In this document: piece by piece, positions 38,205-47,456 of the stretch
Layout: the number at the start of each line of letters is the position of its first letter
Position numbering within the stretch: position 1 is the first letter of the stretch
DNA from: Geomicrobium sp. JCM 19039
GTDB taxonomy: Bacteria > Bacillota > Bacilli > Bacillales > Marinococcaceae
Direction: 5' to 3'
Assembly: GCF_000698145.1 (NCBI RefSeq)
Contig: NZ_BAXB01000019.1
Location: forward strand, 1-64,000
Length of the DNA stretch: 64,000 nt
The notes under the pieces: model-generated
Seen by the model: only the letters and a program-made list of their open reading frames with translations
Told to the model about the DNA's origin: nothing
Database searches by the model: none
Position numbers and translations under genes: made by a program

Positions 38205-39569
38205 CTATCGATCATCTCGGATATCTCGTCGTTCTTCTCTTGCTTCATCGCCAATTTCATGGCGGCGTTCACTTGAGCCGTCTCGGATTTCTTCTCGGAT
38301 CAGCCCCATCTGTTCATCTCGATAATCACCGATTTCATCCCGCCTTTCATTGATGAAGTCGATCATCATGTCTGGATCGAGACTGCCGAGATCAACCTCT
38401 CTTAAAGCTTCGCGCTGTTGATTGCGTTCTTGATTTATGAGCACACGCATTTCTGTATCAACGTCAAATGCTTCCACCTGAAAATCTCTCGTTTGCCCGT
38501 AGTTATCGACATGACTTTCTCGTTCCCAAGTGAGTGAATTTAAGATCCGCTCCGCATATTCTTCTTGCAACTGCCTTCTCATTTCCTCGCCCGTATCTGC
38601 AGCCAAGTATTCCCCTTGTCCCGCTTCGGCAATTTCCATTAAAGAATCGCGTTCGTCATCGTTAACATCAAATCCGATTATGTTTACGACCGCTTCTATA
38701 TCACTTTCATTAAGGTCTTGAGCAGCTTGAACAGGATCACCGCCGCACGTCTCTTCACCATCGCTTACAATGTAGACGATGTTTTGCACGTTCTCACCGT
38801 CTGCATCAGCCAAATCATCTTGGGCAGCCTCGATGGAGGCAGCAATAGGCGTATAGCCTGTCGGCTCGAATTGATTGAGTGCGTCACTAAAAGCGTCCTC
38901 ATCATATGCACTTAACGGATACACTTCTTCGGTCCCTGCACAGGATTCTTCTTTTCCGTCTCGTTGGTTACTTCCTTTATGGCCGTACACGCGCAAGGAC
39001 ACATTCGTGCCTTCCGGCATCTCTCCCAAAAAGTCCTCAACAGCATCTTTCGCTACGTCCATCTTGACGCCGTCGGAAACAGAAGCGGCCATACTGCCAC
39101 TCGCATCGAACAAGACTTGCACGTTCAGCTCCGCTTCCAGCTCTTCTTCCTCACGCTCATCGGCATCCCTTGATTCGCCTTCAAACACGATACCCGGATC
39201 GTCAATGAAAGCTTGCAAATCACGATAGTCTTCAGCGACTAGATCCAACAACGTATAGTAGAGTTCTTCTTCGTCCGCTCCCTCACTGATGGCTTGCTCT
39301 AACGTTGCCGTCACCAATTCCTCGTCATAGTCATCGCCATGAAACGTCCCCGGCTCCGCACGAAGCCATTCTGCAACATCGTCGCCTTGGAAGCGGGTGA
39401 GGTCGCCGATGTCCACCGTCTCCTCTTCATCCGTTGATTCGTCTCCTGAGACTTCAGTTGCTTCTTCATCTGCCGCTTCTTCCGGCTCTGGTTCCTCTTC
39501 GTTATCTCCTCCGCACGCCGCGAGAACCATCAAAGAAAGTGAGATTCCGAGAATGCTATATTTTTTCAC
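38205..39569 (-). CDS. VWA-domain lipoprotein (copy A)
   Basis: A 454-residue surface lipoprotein starting at a GTG with GAAAGGATG upstream. The lipobox is LMVLAACGG, followed by an Asp/Glu-rich linker (residues ~22-50). The VWA domain has an intact metal site: DASGSMAAS (DxSxS), the Thr of PTGYTPIAAS and the Asp of IVSDGEETCGGDP. Four Cys (CAGTEE, CGGD and others) may form disulfides. The C-terminal ~100 residues are charged, Arg/Glu-rich and probably helical. It is similar across the VWA domain to 40488-41855, and resembles the YwmC/YwmD lipoproteins of B. subtilis in type. It lies downstream of a Tad pilus locus. Confidence 0.85.
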   Translation of the reverse strand: MKKYSILGISLSLMVLAACGGDNEEEPEPEEAADEEATEVSGDESTDEEETVDIGDLTRFQGDDVAEWLRAEPGTFHGDDYDEELVTATLEQAISEGADEEELYYTLLDLVAEDYRDLQAFIDDPGIVFEGESRDADEREEEELEAELNVQVLFDASGSMAASVSDGVKMDVAKDAVEDFLGEMPEGTNVSLRVYGHKGSNQRDGKEESCAGTEEVYPLSAYDEDAFSDALNQFEPTGYTPIAASIEAAQDDLADADGENVQNIVYIVSDGEETCGGDPVQAAQDLNESDIEAVVNIIGFDVNDDERDSLMEIAEAGQGEYLAADTGEEMRRQLQEEYAERILNSLTWERESHVDNYGQTRDFQVEAFDVDTEMRVLINQERNQQREALREVDLGSLDPDMMIDFINERRDEIGDYRDEQMGLIREEIRDGSSERRHEIGDEAREERRDIRDDR

Positions 39570-39609
39570 GGTCGGACATCCTTTCGGGTATTTATTCAGG
39601 GGGATTCAT

Positions 39610-39900
39610 TCACCAAAGCATTCCGTTGAAAAAAGCCATAAACAACATGAGCGCAATGAGCAACCCGACGCTTCGTATCGCATCATCTTTTGTTAAGACC
39701 TTATCTTCCCTTGAATTCCGTCGTACATTCATCATAGCTAAAGAACCCAATAATAAGAACGTTAAAATAAACGCGTATTTACGTACATCGCTATCTAAAA
39801 AAGCTCTTAACTCGTTATTCATAAAAAACAGCATATAAATAACTACAATTAATATTATTGTTGTCATTACTGAAGAGAAATTTAAGATTTTGTATAGCAA
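39610..39900 (-). CDS. Small membrane protein, TTG start (copy A3)
   Basis: About 96 residues with three hydrophobic segments around a conserved basic loop (MMNVRRNSREDKVLTKDDAI). The start is assigned to a TTG at 39900 because AGAGGTG lies 6 nt upstream and the same arrangement is conserved in the paralogue at 40096-40386; the in-frame GTG at 39909 overlaps that site. It precedes VWA gene A by 40 bp. Function unknown. Confidence 0.65.
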   Translation of the reverse strand: MLYKILNFSSVMTTIILIVVIYMLFFMNNELRAFLDSDVRKYAFILTFLLLGSLAMMNVRRNSREDKVLTKDDAIRSVGLLIALMLFMAFFNGMLW

Positions 39901-40095
39901 GGTTTGCACCTCTTACTTTTACTGCTGACCGCTGTACAAGCAACAGACCCATCCAATAAAACCTTTTTTAAGATTTGATAATTTTTTATATATTCCACGG
40001 TCACCTTTTATACAATAGAAGGTTTATCAATTAGCATTTCTTCATTGCTGAATTATGGTTAAGTAATTGCCTCTAGTTTATTAAGGATATAACAT

Positions 40096-40386
40096 TCAAC
40101 CGAGCATTCCAGTAAATACAGTGATAAAAACGATAAACACAAACAGTTCCCCTACACTTCGTATCGCATCTTCTTTCGTTAATACTTTATCTTCCCTTGA
40201 TTTTCGTCGCAAATTCATTACAGCGAAAGAGCCAAATACTAATAATAATGTTGCATATGAATATCGAAGTACATTATTCTCCGCTAAAGCATTTAACTCG
40301 TTAGAGAAAGAAATAAGTGAAAATATGCTTGCAATCATGATGATAATTGTAAACGTTGATGAGAAATTTAAGATCTTGTATATCAA
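40096..40386 (-). CDS. Small membrane protein, TTG start (copy B3)
   Basis: Paralogue of 39610-39900: it shares YKILNFSS at the start and the loop NLRRKSREDKVLTKEDAIRS. Three hydrophobic segments. A TTG at 40386 with AGAGGTG 6-7 nt upstream is the likely start. It lies downstream of VWA gene B and its terminator. Function unknown. Confidence 0.65.
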   Translation of the reverse strand: MIYKILNFSSTFTIIIMIASIFSLISFSNELNALAENNVLRYSYATLLLVFGSFAVMNLRRKSREDKVLTKEDAIRSVGELFVFIVFITVFTGMLG

Positions 40387-40455
40387 GTTGTGCACCTCTA
40401 GTTTCATATGGCTACTGTTACTAGTTGTTCACGCGCTGGCCATTTATGAAAAGAA

Positions 40456-40479
40456 CTGCCCATTTTTTCTGATGGGCAG
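40456..40479 (-). terminator. Terminator of VWA gene B
   Basis: An 8-bp stem CTGCCCAT/ATGGGCAG with an 8-nt loop lies just beyond the stop; TTCTTTTC follows on the minus strand. Confidence 0.7.
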
Positions 40480-40487
40480 CTCTGGAA

Positions 40488-41855
40488 TTATTCATCATCA
40501 TCTCCAACGTTACTTCTTTCATCTCTGCTTTCTTCTCTAGTTTCTCTGCGTTGATCGATTCCTTCTTGCCTTGCTTCTCTTCTGAAGTCCCTAGACTCAT
40601 CACCCATGTATGATCGTAATTCCGTTCCCCTGTTTCGGATCATGTCTTCAACTTCTCTTAGATCTTTATCTGACGCTTCAGTTAGAGTTTGCAAAATACT
40701 TGAAAGGTTGTCTTGTTCTTCACGACTTAATTCGGTCATCTCTGATTCCATTTCTCTGGATTGTTCTTCATACTCCAATTGCTCGCTCCTGTTGCCCTCG
40801 GTATTCTCTACACTCCAGTCTCTCCACTCGGAGACAAGTGCTTCTTGTTCTTCCCGTAATGCTTGTGCTAATTGCTCACCAGAATCCGCAGGTAAATACT
40901 CACCTTGACCGGCATTGGCAATTTCTATTAACTGTTCCTGTTCTTCTTCACTAACATCAAATCCGATAATATTTACGACCGCTTCAATGTCACTGCCATT
41001 CAAGTTTTCAGCCGCTTGTACGGGATCGCCTCCGCATGTTTCCTCTCCATCGCTTACAATGTAGATGATGTTTTCTACATTTTCATCATCTTGAGCTGCT
41101 AGATCATCTTGAGCTGCTTCAATTGAAGCAGCTATCGGGGTATATCCGGTAGGCTCAAATTGATCGAGTGCTTCACGAAAGGATTCTTCATCGTATCCGG
41201 ACAACGGATAGACTTCTTCTGTTCCTGCACAAGATTCTTCTTTGCCTTCGCGCTGATTGCTACCCTTATGTCCATACACTCGTAAAGAAACGTTTGTTGA
41301 CTCAGGCATTTCACTCAAAAAGTCCTGAACTGCATCTTTTGCCACGTCAATCTTGACACCGTCAGAAACCGATGCAGCCATGCTGCCACTAGCATCAAAA
41401 AGAACTTGAACATTTAATTGCAGATTGTCTTCATCCTCAACATCAACTTCTCCATCCGGGCGATCAGACGCAGCGGAATAATCCACTTCTGCACCATCTA
41501 GAAATGCTTGGTAGTCACGGAAATCTTCAGCGGCCAGGTCCAACAACGTGTAGAATACTTCTTCATCATCCGCCCCATTGTGAATAACCTGCTCCATTGT
41601 ATCTAAAATGATTTGCTCATCGTAGTCGTCACCAACGTATGTTCCTGGCTCGGTCCTCATCCATTCTTCTGGGTCCTCCCCTGCAAATCGTTCGATGTCT
41701 CCCAATACTTCTTCATATTCATTTTCATCATCACTTTCATCCGTCAACTCTACATCGTCTTGAACGTCGGGTTCGTCGCTTGATGGGTCGTCAGAGCACG
41801 CACTTATGAGAAGAATTGAAAACGAGAGTGCAGCAAACACACTGTTCTTTACCAT
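40488..41855 (-). CDS. VWA-domain lipoprotein (copy B)
   Basis: A 455-residue paralogue of the VWA lipoprotein at 38205. The lipobox is LLISACSDD, followed by a highly acidic linker. The metal-site motifs DASGSMAAS, PTGYTPIAAS and IVSDGEETCGG are intact. The C-terminal ~120 residues are helical and charged and differ from copy A. The start is MVKNSVFAAL (41855), with GGAAGGG 9 nt upstream; the longer open frame to 42020 overlaps the preceding gene and is spurious. It follows the 133-residue gene by ~45 bp. Confidence 0.85.
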   Translation of the reverse strand: MVKNSVFAALSFSILLISACSDDPSSDEPDVQDDVELTDESDDENEYEEVLGDIERFAGEDPEEWMRTEPGTYVGDDYDEQIILDTMEQVIHNGADDEEVFYTLLDLAAEDFRDYQAFLDGAEVDYSAASDRPDGEVDVEDEDNLQLNVQVLFDASGSMAASVSDGVKIDVAKDAVQDFLSEMPESTNVSLRVYGHKGSNQREGKEESCAGTEEVYPLSGYDEESFREALDQFEPTGYTPIAASIEAAQDDLAAQDDENVENIIYIVSDGEETCGGDPVQAAENLNGSDIEAVVNIIGFDVSEEEQEQLIEIANAGQGEYLPADSGEQLAQALREEQEALVSEWRDWSVENTEGNRSEQLEYEEQSREMESEMTELSREEQDNLSSILQTLTEASDKDLREVEDMIRNRGTELRSYMGDESRDFRREARQEGIDQRRETREESRDERSNVGDDDE

Positions 41856-41899
41856 GAAGAACATCCCTTCCGAGGTTATCTGTCTAATGATTGGATAGA

Positions 41900-42301
41900 T
41901 TAGTAGGTATTGTTTTCTTGTATCAATCGGTTTGCTTTTAACAGAAAGTCTTCCATCGTCTGCATTCCGTCTTTGCAAAATTCTTCTTGCAACCGTTCTT
42001 CCTCGAACTTGTATAACCATTCGTTTTCTTCCAATAAGTTTAAAAGTGTTTGTTCGGTGTAATCAATCTTGTCGTTTCGGTAGACCATATCAAACGTATA
42101 TTTCTTTTCTTTTTTAATTTTAAATGTGTACATAAAACGTTCTCGGTACAATACACAGAGACGAGGTCGGTCTTTCGCCATCGCTAGCAGACGATTAAAC
42201 ACGCCTTGATCATGAAACTCTGCGCTCACCATGACTTGGTAAGGTTTCGCATCATCAGGTGCTGAGATTTTTTCTGTAAATAGCGTAAATGGTTCACCCA
42301 T
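41900..42301 (-). CDS. Conserved protein of unknown function, 133 residues (copy B)
   Basis: Nearly identical to 37083-37484, with differences concentrated around residues 8-17 and 50-56. No signal peptide or membrane helix. The C-terminal half is acidic and helical. AGGAGG precedes the ATG. It sits 15 nt after the three-helix membrane protein, as in copy A. Confidence 0.7.
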   Translation of the reverse strand: MGEPFTLFTEKISAPDDAKPYQVMVSAEFHDQGVFNRLLAMAKDRPRLCVLYRERFMYTFKIKKEKKYTFDMVYRNDKIDYTEQTLLNLLEENEWLYKFEEERLQEEFCKDGMQTMEDFLLKANRLIQENNTY

Positions 42302-42316
42302 TATAAAAACCTCCTG

Positions 42317-42610
42317 TCATAGCCTTGTGAGTGAGAAGAAGAGAATTAATGCCGCAACAACACCTAATGTTAAACCAATAGTTCTCCAGTCTAACACTCC
42401 TCGGCTTAGTCGAATTTCAATGAGAGGGATCAGGACAAAGAGTATACACGCAATTATTAAAACAACAACAAATAGCCACATTCGGTCACTGAAAAAGCTC
42501 TCCATCGCTTCTGCCTGTGTGTCGGCGAAATAGATAAAAACAACAACCCCACCTACTCCGCCAATGTATACCCACCATCGTAGTTTCTTCCAAAATGTGT
42601 CTGACAACAT
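42317..42610 (-). CDS. Small three-helix membrane protein (copy B1)
   Basis: About 97 residues, almost identical to 37500-37800. The start is either the ATG at 42610 or the TTG at 42607; GAGGTG lies just upstream and the conserved protein begins SDTFWKKLRWW. It directly follows the large Tad-linked membrane protein (14 nt), which ties this module to the pilus operon. Confidence 0.68.
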   Translation of the reverse strand: MLSDTFWKKLRWWVYIGGVGGVVVFIYFADTQAEAMESFFSDRMWLFVVVLIIACILFVLIPLIEIRLSRGVLDWRTIGLTLGVVAALILFFSLTRL

Positions 42611-42624
42611 CAACACCTCAAAGA

Positions 42625-44159
42625 TTATTTATAGTATTCGTCTTCAATGTCTATGAGTTCTTTCGGTTGTAGATTGGTCTCCTTTGTACTTACATCATTG
42701 ACTGGGGGATTGTTGGGGTCAATCATTCTCATTTCCCTATGGGAGAGGTTTACTGGGTCTTCGTGTAGATTATGTCGACCGAGCACACCATCAACAACAA
42801 ACCGTATCCCTTCTTTTACCTTGCCGTATACATAGTCAATAGCTAACCCAAGACCAATCGCCAATCTTCCAATCGGCCATTTCTTGACCGATTCTTTCAA
42901 TGGACTAATAAACTTAGAAGTGATTGGTACAAATATAGCCGCGAGCGTTGCACCAATGACAAAATCTCCTAAACTCGCTGTACCATTCGTTACAAGTTCC
43001 TTTATTACATTAATCGTACCTGTTGCGATGCCAGCAAAAGTAGCAATACCTACTTTCCCTATTGTTGTCGCTTTTTTAAACGCAGGTGCAACACCTAATG
43101 TTACAGCGCCTGTCAATCCTGCGAACAGGGCATTCGTTAAGGAATCTGTAACTGAGAAATTAAATTCACCTGTTGTTAACGCATTAATTCCAGCCGTCGC
43201 AAGGTCGAATATGAAAGAGGTTCCTGCAGAAATTGCAAAAGCTTTCCCAGCGACACCCGCCATAAATTTAAAAACAAATGCCCAGCCGCCTAATGCTTTT
43301 GAAAGAGCAATTGTAATAACAAACCTACCAACCATATTTACAAACTGTGTAGCTACCCCACGTACCGCTGTAGAAACTGCTGTAAAACCAGCTGCAAGAG
43401 CACCAGAGCTGTATAAGGCAGCACCGAACCCACCGACCAGTGCACCCCCCGTAGCCCATAATAACGAGTGCAGCATATTAAAATCTTCACTGTTGGCATT
43501 AAGAGCAAAGTATACAAGAGCTGCTATTGCTGCACCAATCGCTGCTATGACACCAACGACGAGTGTAATTACGCCACCCACGACCAATAGAGCGATTACA
43601 GCGACTACAGCCACGATGACACCGATCGTTTTTATGAGGTTTTGAACCCACGTTGGCATTGAATCCCAGACATCACCGACCCATCCAGTGAATGAATTCC
43701 ATGTGTCCGCTGTCCAGCTAGTAACTGAGTTCCATTTATCCGCAGTCCAAGACGTAAATCCATCCCACAAATCAGCGCCGCCTTCAATAATGGCAGAACC
43801 TGTTTCGGTAATCCCATTCCAAAGACCACTCCAAAATCCGTCACCGTCGCCTCCCGAGCCAGGAACACCTGAGCCCGGAGAGTCAGCACCTGGAACGCCA
43901 TTTCCAGGTGCTCCGTGACCTGGTTGACCTGCTCCTGGTGGCGCCCATGGCCCTGGACCGCTGGGTAATTGCCGGCTCCGCCACTGTTGCCCCAATCAAA
44001 ATCTGAATCTGTCAGACGTGTCTCTCTTTCATTATCATAAATTATGCCACGATTGTCATCGTCCGCAAGTGCTACGCCAGAAAAGAATTGAGCAAAGATT
44101 AATGCAAAAGCCATCAATAACATGACCCATTTTCCTCTATTACTTGGTTGAGAAATCAT
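42625..44159 (-). CDS. Tad-linked exported protein: Gly/Pro-rich stalk, Trp repeats, long hydrophobic domain (frame broken as read)
   Basis: A restored protein of ~511 residues. It starts with a signal peptide (ending GVALADD), then an acidic segment (DNERETRLTDSDFDW), a collagen-like Gly/Pro-rich stalk (GPGPWAPPGAGQPGHGAPGN and on), three ~11-residue Trp repeats (FTSWTADKWNS, VTSWTADTWNS, FTGWVGDVWDS), then ~230 residues of Ala/Gly/Val-rich hydrophobic helices and a polar tail. The frame breaks near 43963: one base joins GNSGGAGNYP to SGPGPWAPP. GGGAGGGG precedes the ATG. I do not recognise the family. Its place at the end of the pilin genes suggests a pilus-associated surface or pore-forming protein. 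Confidence 0.65.
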
Positions 44160-44210
44160 GATTTCCCCTCCCTTTCAAACGATTAAGAGATGTGTGTATG
44201 GTCATGTTGA

Positions 44211-44900
44211 CTACGTTGAACAACTCATTGGAATGAATTCCATCTCTACAGGCAAGACAACATTTGCTGCAGCTTCTGATGTAACCGTTCTACTGCTTTC
44301 ACTAGAGAACTCGCCGTCGCCTACAGTGATGAAAGACACTGGATGTTTGGTATTTATAATGACTTTCGCTTCCCCATCAACTGGAAATTGCATGGAGAAA
44401 TCATCTTCAACGCGGTTTTGCCCTGCATAGTATCGGGTGACTTCGTCAATCCGCGATTGTTGATTATAAATGCCTTCACAAATGATCGCTGTTAACCCTG
44501 CATCATCAAATACATCGTCAAAATAATCAACGGGTACTTCTATTTCAAGTTCTGCCGATGAGTTTAATAACCTTTGCTCTAACTCGTTAGGGACGTAAAA
44601 TTCACTCATTGCTTCATCCCAACTTGCTTCCTCTTCTTCCATATATTCTTCAATCTCATCAAGCAAATCTTCAATTTCATCATCAATTTTCTCAGCAAGA
44701 TGAGGCTCATAAGCCCGTTTCATCTCGGTAGCTGCAGCAATTGCCACAGCATCAGCACCTGTTTGACTAATACGCTTTCCAGAAAATGTCGTAAACAAAT
44801 CAAAAAAAACAAAACTGATGAGGATCGAGCCGAGCAAAATGAAAATGACGATATATGATGTTGAACCTCGTTCATTTCGCATTCGGTTTAAATGCTTCAA
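44211..44900 (-). CDS. TadG/TadE-like pilus assembly protein
   Basis: A 229-residue protein with one N-terminal helix (SYIVIFILLGSILISFVFF) after RNERG, then an acidic extracellular domain (EEYMEEEEAS) with a Cys near residue 143. It starts at a TTG overlapping the TadE stop (TTGA). The Gly before STSYI resembles a prepilin cleavage position but the Glu at +5 is missing, so it is probably a minor, uncleaved pseudopilin. Weakly conserved family, assigned mainly by context. Confidence 0.65.
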   Translation of the reverse strand: MKHLNRMRNERGSTSYIVIFILLGSILISFVFFDLFTTFSGKRISQTGADAVAIAAATEMKRAYEPHLAEKIDDEIEDLLDEIEEYMEEEEASWDEAMSEFYVPNELEQRLLNSSAELEIEVPVDYFDDVFDDAGLTAIICEGIYNQQSRIDEVTRYYAGQNRVEDDFSMQFPVDGEAKVIINTKHPVSFITVGDGEFSSESSRTVTSEAAANVVLPVEMEFIPMSCST

Positions 44901-45301
44901 GAATCATCATCTCCTACCTCATACGGCATCGAAGCTTGAGAGGAAACGGTCTGTTCCAGGCTACCTATAAATGGCACATTAATTGTAGGGACATATGTTT
45001 CAAGCGTCACAATTACTTCCTCACCGTAAGAAGTACTTGTCACGTTTGAATCTACTTCGTTAACCTGAACACCCATTGATGAATTATCTATAGCCTCCCT
45101 AGCTGCACTCTCATGATCTTCACTAACTGCAGCTGCACGGGCGCCATCCCGTACAGCTGCTTCTGTAACGACGATTCCATAAGCCACCAATGCCATTTGC
45201 CAGATGAACATAAAGGCAAAAATAATCAACGGAAAAACAGCTACAAATTCGAGCACTTGCGCGCCTTTTTGATTTTTTACATATTTTTTCCATGAACGCA
45301 T
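44897..45301 (-). CDS. tadE: TadE-like minor pseudopilin
   Basis: A 134-residue protein with the TadE signature: KGAQVLEFVAVFPLIIFAF has a prepilin-type cleavage Gly followed by Glu at +5 and a single helix, then TEAAVRDGARAAAV, as in TadE-like proteins. It lies between the major pilin gene and the TadG-like gene and is coupled to the latter by overlap. GAGGTG precedes the ATG. Confidence 0.82.
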   Translation of the reverse strand: MRSWKKYVKNQKGAQVLEFVAVFPLIIFAFMFIWQMALVAYGIVVTEAAVRDGARAAAVSEDHESAAREAIDNSSMGVQVNEVDSNVTSTSYGEEVIVTLETYVPTINVPFIGSLEQTVSSQASMPYEVGDDDS

Positions 45302-45331
45302 GGTGACTCACACCTCATCATTTCATATTTA

Positions 45332-45556
45332 TTATTCGCCAGACCCGATTTGTTCAACAAACTCCTCGAGCTTACCTACGATTGCTGAGCCGACACCATC
45401 ACTATTGTCAGCAAGGTATCCAATAATTACAGAGATGAATACGATTGCTAATAGACCTAATGCGACCCACTCGAGTGATAGAGCACCTTTTTCTTCCTTC
45501 AATGTTGCTTTGACATTCTCCACTTGGTGCATTGCCTTTACATATAGCTTTTTCAT
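45332..45556 (-). CDS. Flp-type major pilin candidate
   Basis: A 74-residue prepilin. The motif GALSLEWVALGLLAIVFIS matches the Flp pattern: cleavage after Gly, Glu at +5, then an aromatic residue (Trp instead of the usual Tyr) and a ~20-residue helix. A short acidic tail follows (SAIVGKLEEFVEQIGSGE). AAGGAGGTGAAACTAAG places the start at 45556 rather than further upstream. No prepilin peptidase gene is present in the window. Confidence 0.78.
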   Translation of the reverse strand: MKKLYVKAMHQVENVKATLKEEKGALSLEWVALGLLAIVFISVIIGYLADNSDGVGSAIVGKLEEFVEQIGSGE

Positions 45557-45590
45557 CTTAGTTTCACCTCCTTGACAGGATATGACATGA

Positions 45591-46525
45591 TTAGAATAAT
45601 ACTTCAAGTCCGAACCCTTCTGGGTTGTACATAACGTTTAGCAAAAGCATGCCAACAATTAGGACAAATACAGACGGTGCAATTAGAAATGTTGTGACGA
45701 GTGTAATTTGTGGACTAATTTTCGCTGCTTTTTCTTTCGCCTTAAAACTTCTCGTTTGCCGTAGATCGTCGGCTGAACAGTAAAAGTTGTTGAAATTGGA
45801 ACACCTAGATCATCGCCTTGGATTAACGCTTGAACAAGTGATTCTAATTCCTTCGCATAATTATGATCCAATAAACGCTGCAACGCGTTTTTTCGGGGGA
45901 CACCTAGACTAATTTCCCGGTTGTAGTTACCGATTTCTTCACTTAATGGTCCGTCCATCTTATCGACCACTTGTCGAAGTGCTCCATCTAATGAAGCGCC
46001 TGCTTTTAGAGATATACTGACGATGTCCAGAAAGTCAGGCATGCTCACGCTTATAATTTCTTGACGCTCCTTCGCCTTTAACCTGAGCCAGATTTGCGGG
46101 AAGAAAAACCCTGAAATAGGTACGATAAGCAGGAGGGGTAACCCAAAAGGCAAACCTAACATCTGATAAATCCAAAAGAAAAGTAAACTACCAAAAGCAA
46201 GGACATACCGCATGCCATAATACTGCTCAATCGTAAGATTCAGCGGTCTACCCGCCCAGATAAGGAACTGTTTATCCTTTTCTACATTTGCAAACATCGG
46301 GTATTTATAAGCTGTCGGACCGATTTTATCGGAGAGCTTTAGAATAGGTGACCATAGACGCTCTTTTAGCGGTCGTTTTCGCTTGGTCTCAGGTCGTTCA
46401 CCTACATAGGATCTCAACCCTTGCTTTCTAGCAACAAACAGCCAGATGTAAACAAATGCTATGAAGATGAGAAAAAGAATGATCCCGATGATAAATGTAA
46501 TTAAGGCTAGAAATGATTGATTCAT
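45591..46525 (-). CDS. tadC: TadC-like pilus inner-membrane protein (frame broken as read)
   Basis: Type II/IV secretion F-domain membrane protein forming the pilus platform. It has an N-terminal helix, two central helices and the cytoplasmic F domain (ISVSMPDFLDIVSISLKAGA, followed by LDGALRQVV). The frame breaks near 45775: one base restores FTVQADDLRQTRSFKAKEKA and a last pair of helices, moving the stop to 45591. Restored length ~311 residues. The start lies 3 nt beyond the TadB stop. Confidence 0.83.
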
Positions 46526-46528
46526 CTT

Positions 46529-47456
46529 CTACACCCTCACCTTAGACATCTTGCTAATAATGACAAATGCAAGTACTTGTAGCACAATGACAATTGCGAG
46601 TAGCACAAGACCAAATGGTGTAAACAACGGATTTAAGAAACCTGGCATAACCAAATTCATCATAATTACCATCACGACAGGCATTGCAGGTAGCAAGTAT
46701 GAAACTTGTTTTGATTCGGCTGTTAATGTTTTGATCTCTTTATGAACTCGCTCTCTTTCCTCCAATGTCCCAGCCATATGACTTAATACTTCTGGAAGAT
46801 TACCACCGACAATTCTCTGGATGAGCACAGTATGGACAAATATTTTTAACTCTTCACTATCTACGCGCTCTATCAGGCGGTTGAGTACAGCTTCCATGTT
46901 GTCGCCTAGACTTAATTCATATGATACAATCTCAAACTCTTCCCCAGCCGGTCCTGATATTTCTTCAGCAATCTTATCGAACCTTGGGTTAATGTAAGAC
47001 CAGCCTTCATTGTTTTACTCATCATCCTGCATATCTCTGGCAACTGTCGGTTCAATTCTGTTGACCTTTTGTTACTTAATGATTTCAATATAACTTTTGA
47101 ACCAATCCAAACAATTGCATATGAAAATGCGAGATCGAGCGGAAAGAGCAACTGTAATACAAAATTTGAGAAGGCCCACAATCCAGCAAACACGGCAATA
47201 CAAATCGCCATATATTCAGAAGCTTTAATATTAATGTTAGCCTTTAGAATCTTTGATCGAAGGTTTTCAGATAGCTCAGATTGATCATAACGATCACCAA
47301 TAATGTAAAGAAAACTTCTTCTTCCGCCCTCTTCGGTATCAAACCATTCGCTTACTCGTTTATTCGTTTTGGAAGCTTCTTTACTTTTCCAGAGGAAAAA
47401 ATTGCAACCGCACCAGATAACAACGTCGCAACCATACTTAAGAGGGTAATATTCAT
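46529..47456 (-). CDS. tadB: TadB-like pilus inner-membrane protein (two frame breaks as read)
   Basis: Partner of TadC in the Flp pilus platform. The true start is the ATG at 47456 (MNITLLSMVATLLSGAVAIF), overlapping the ATPase stop by one base (TAATG). Near 47398, in an A/T run, one missing base joins it to FLWKSKEASKTNKRVSEWF. Near 46986 a second joins GLTLTQG to FDKIAEEISGPAGEEFEI and then NMEAVLNRLIERVDSEELKI. LPEICRMMSKTMKAGLTLTQ is the F-domain signature. Restored length ~309 residues. Confidence 0.83.

Noticed and set aside
41856-42020. N-terminal extension of VWA gene B
   Set aside because: The extension reads antiparallel-free but out of frame through the 133-residue gene, whereas a good ribosome site and signal peptide place the start at 41855.
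42884-43645. 253-codon frame on the plus strand opposite the Tad-linked membrane protein
   Set aside because: Shadow of a hydrophobic, Ala/Gly-rich gene on the other strand; no start signal.
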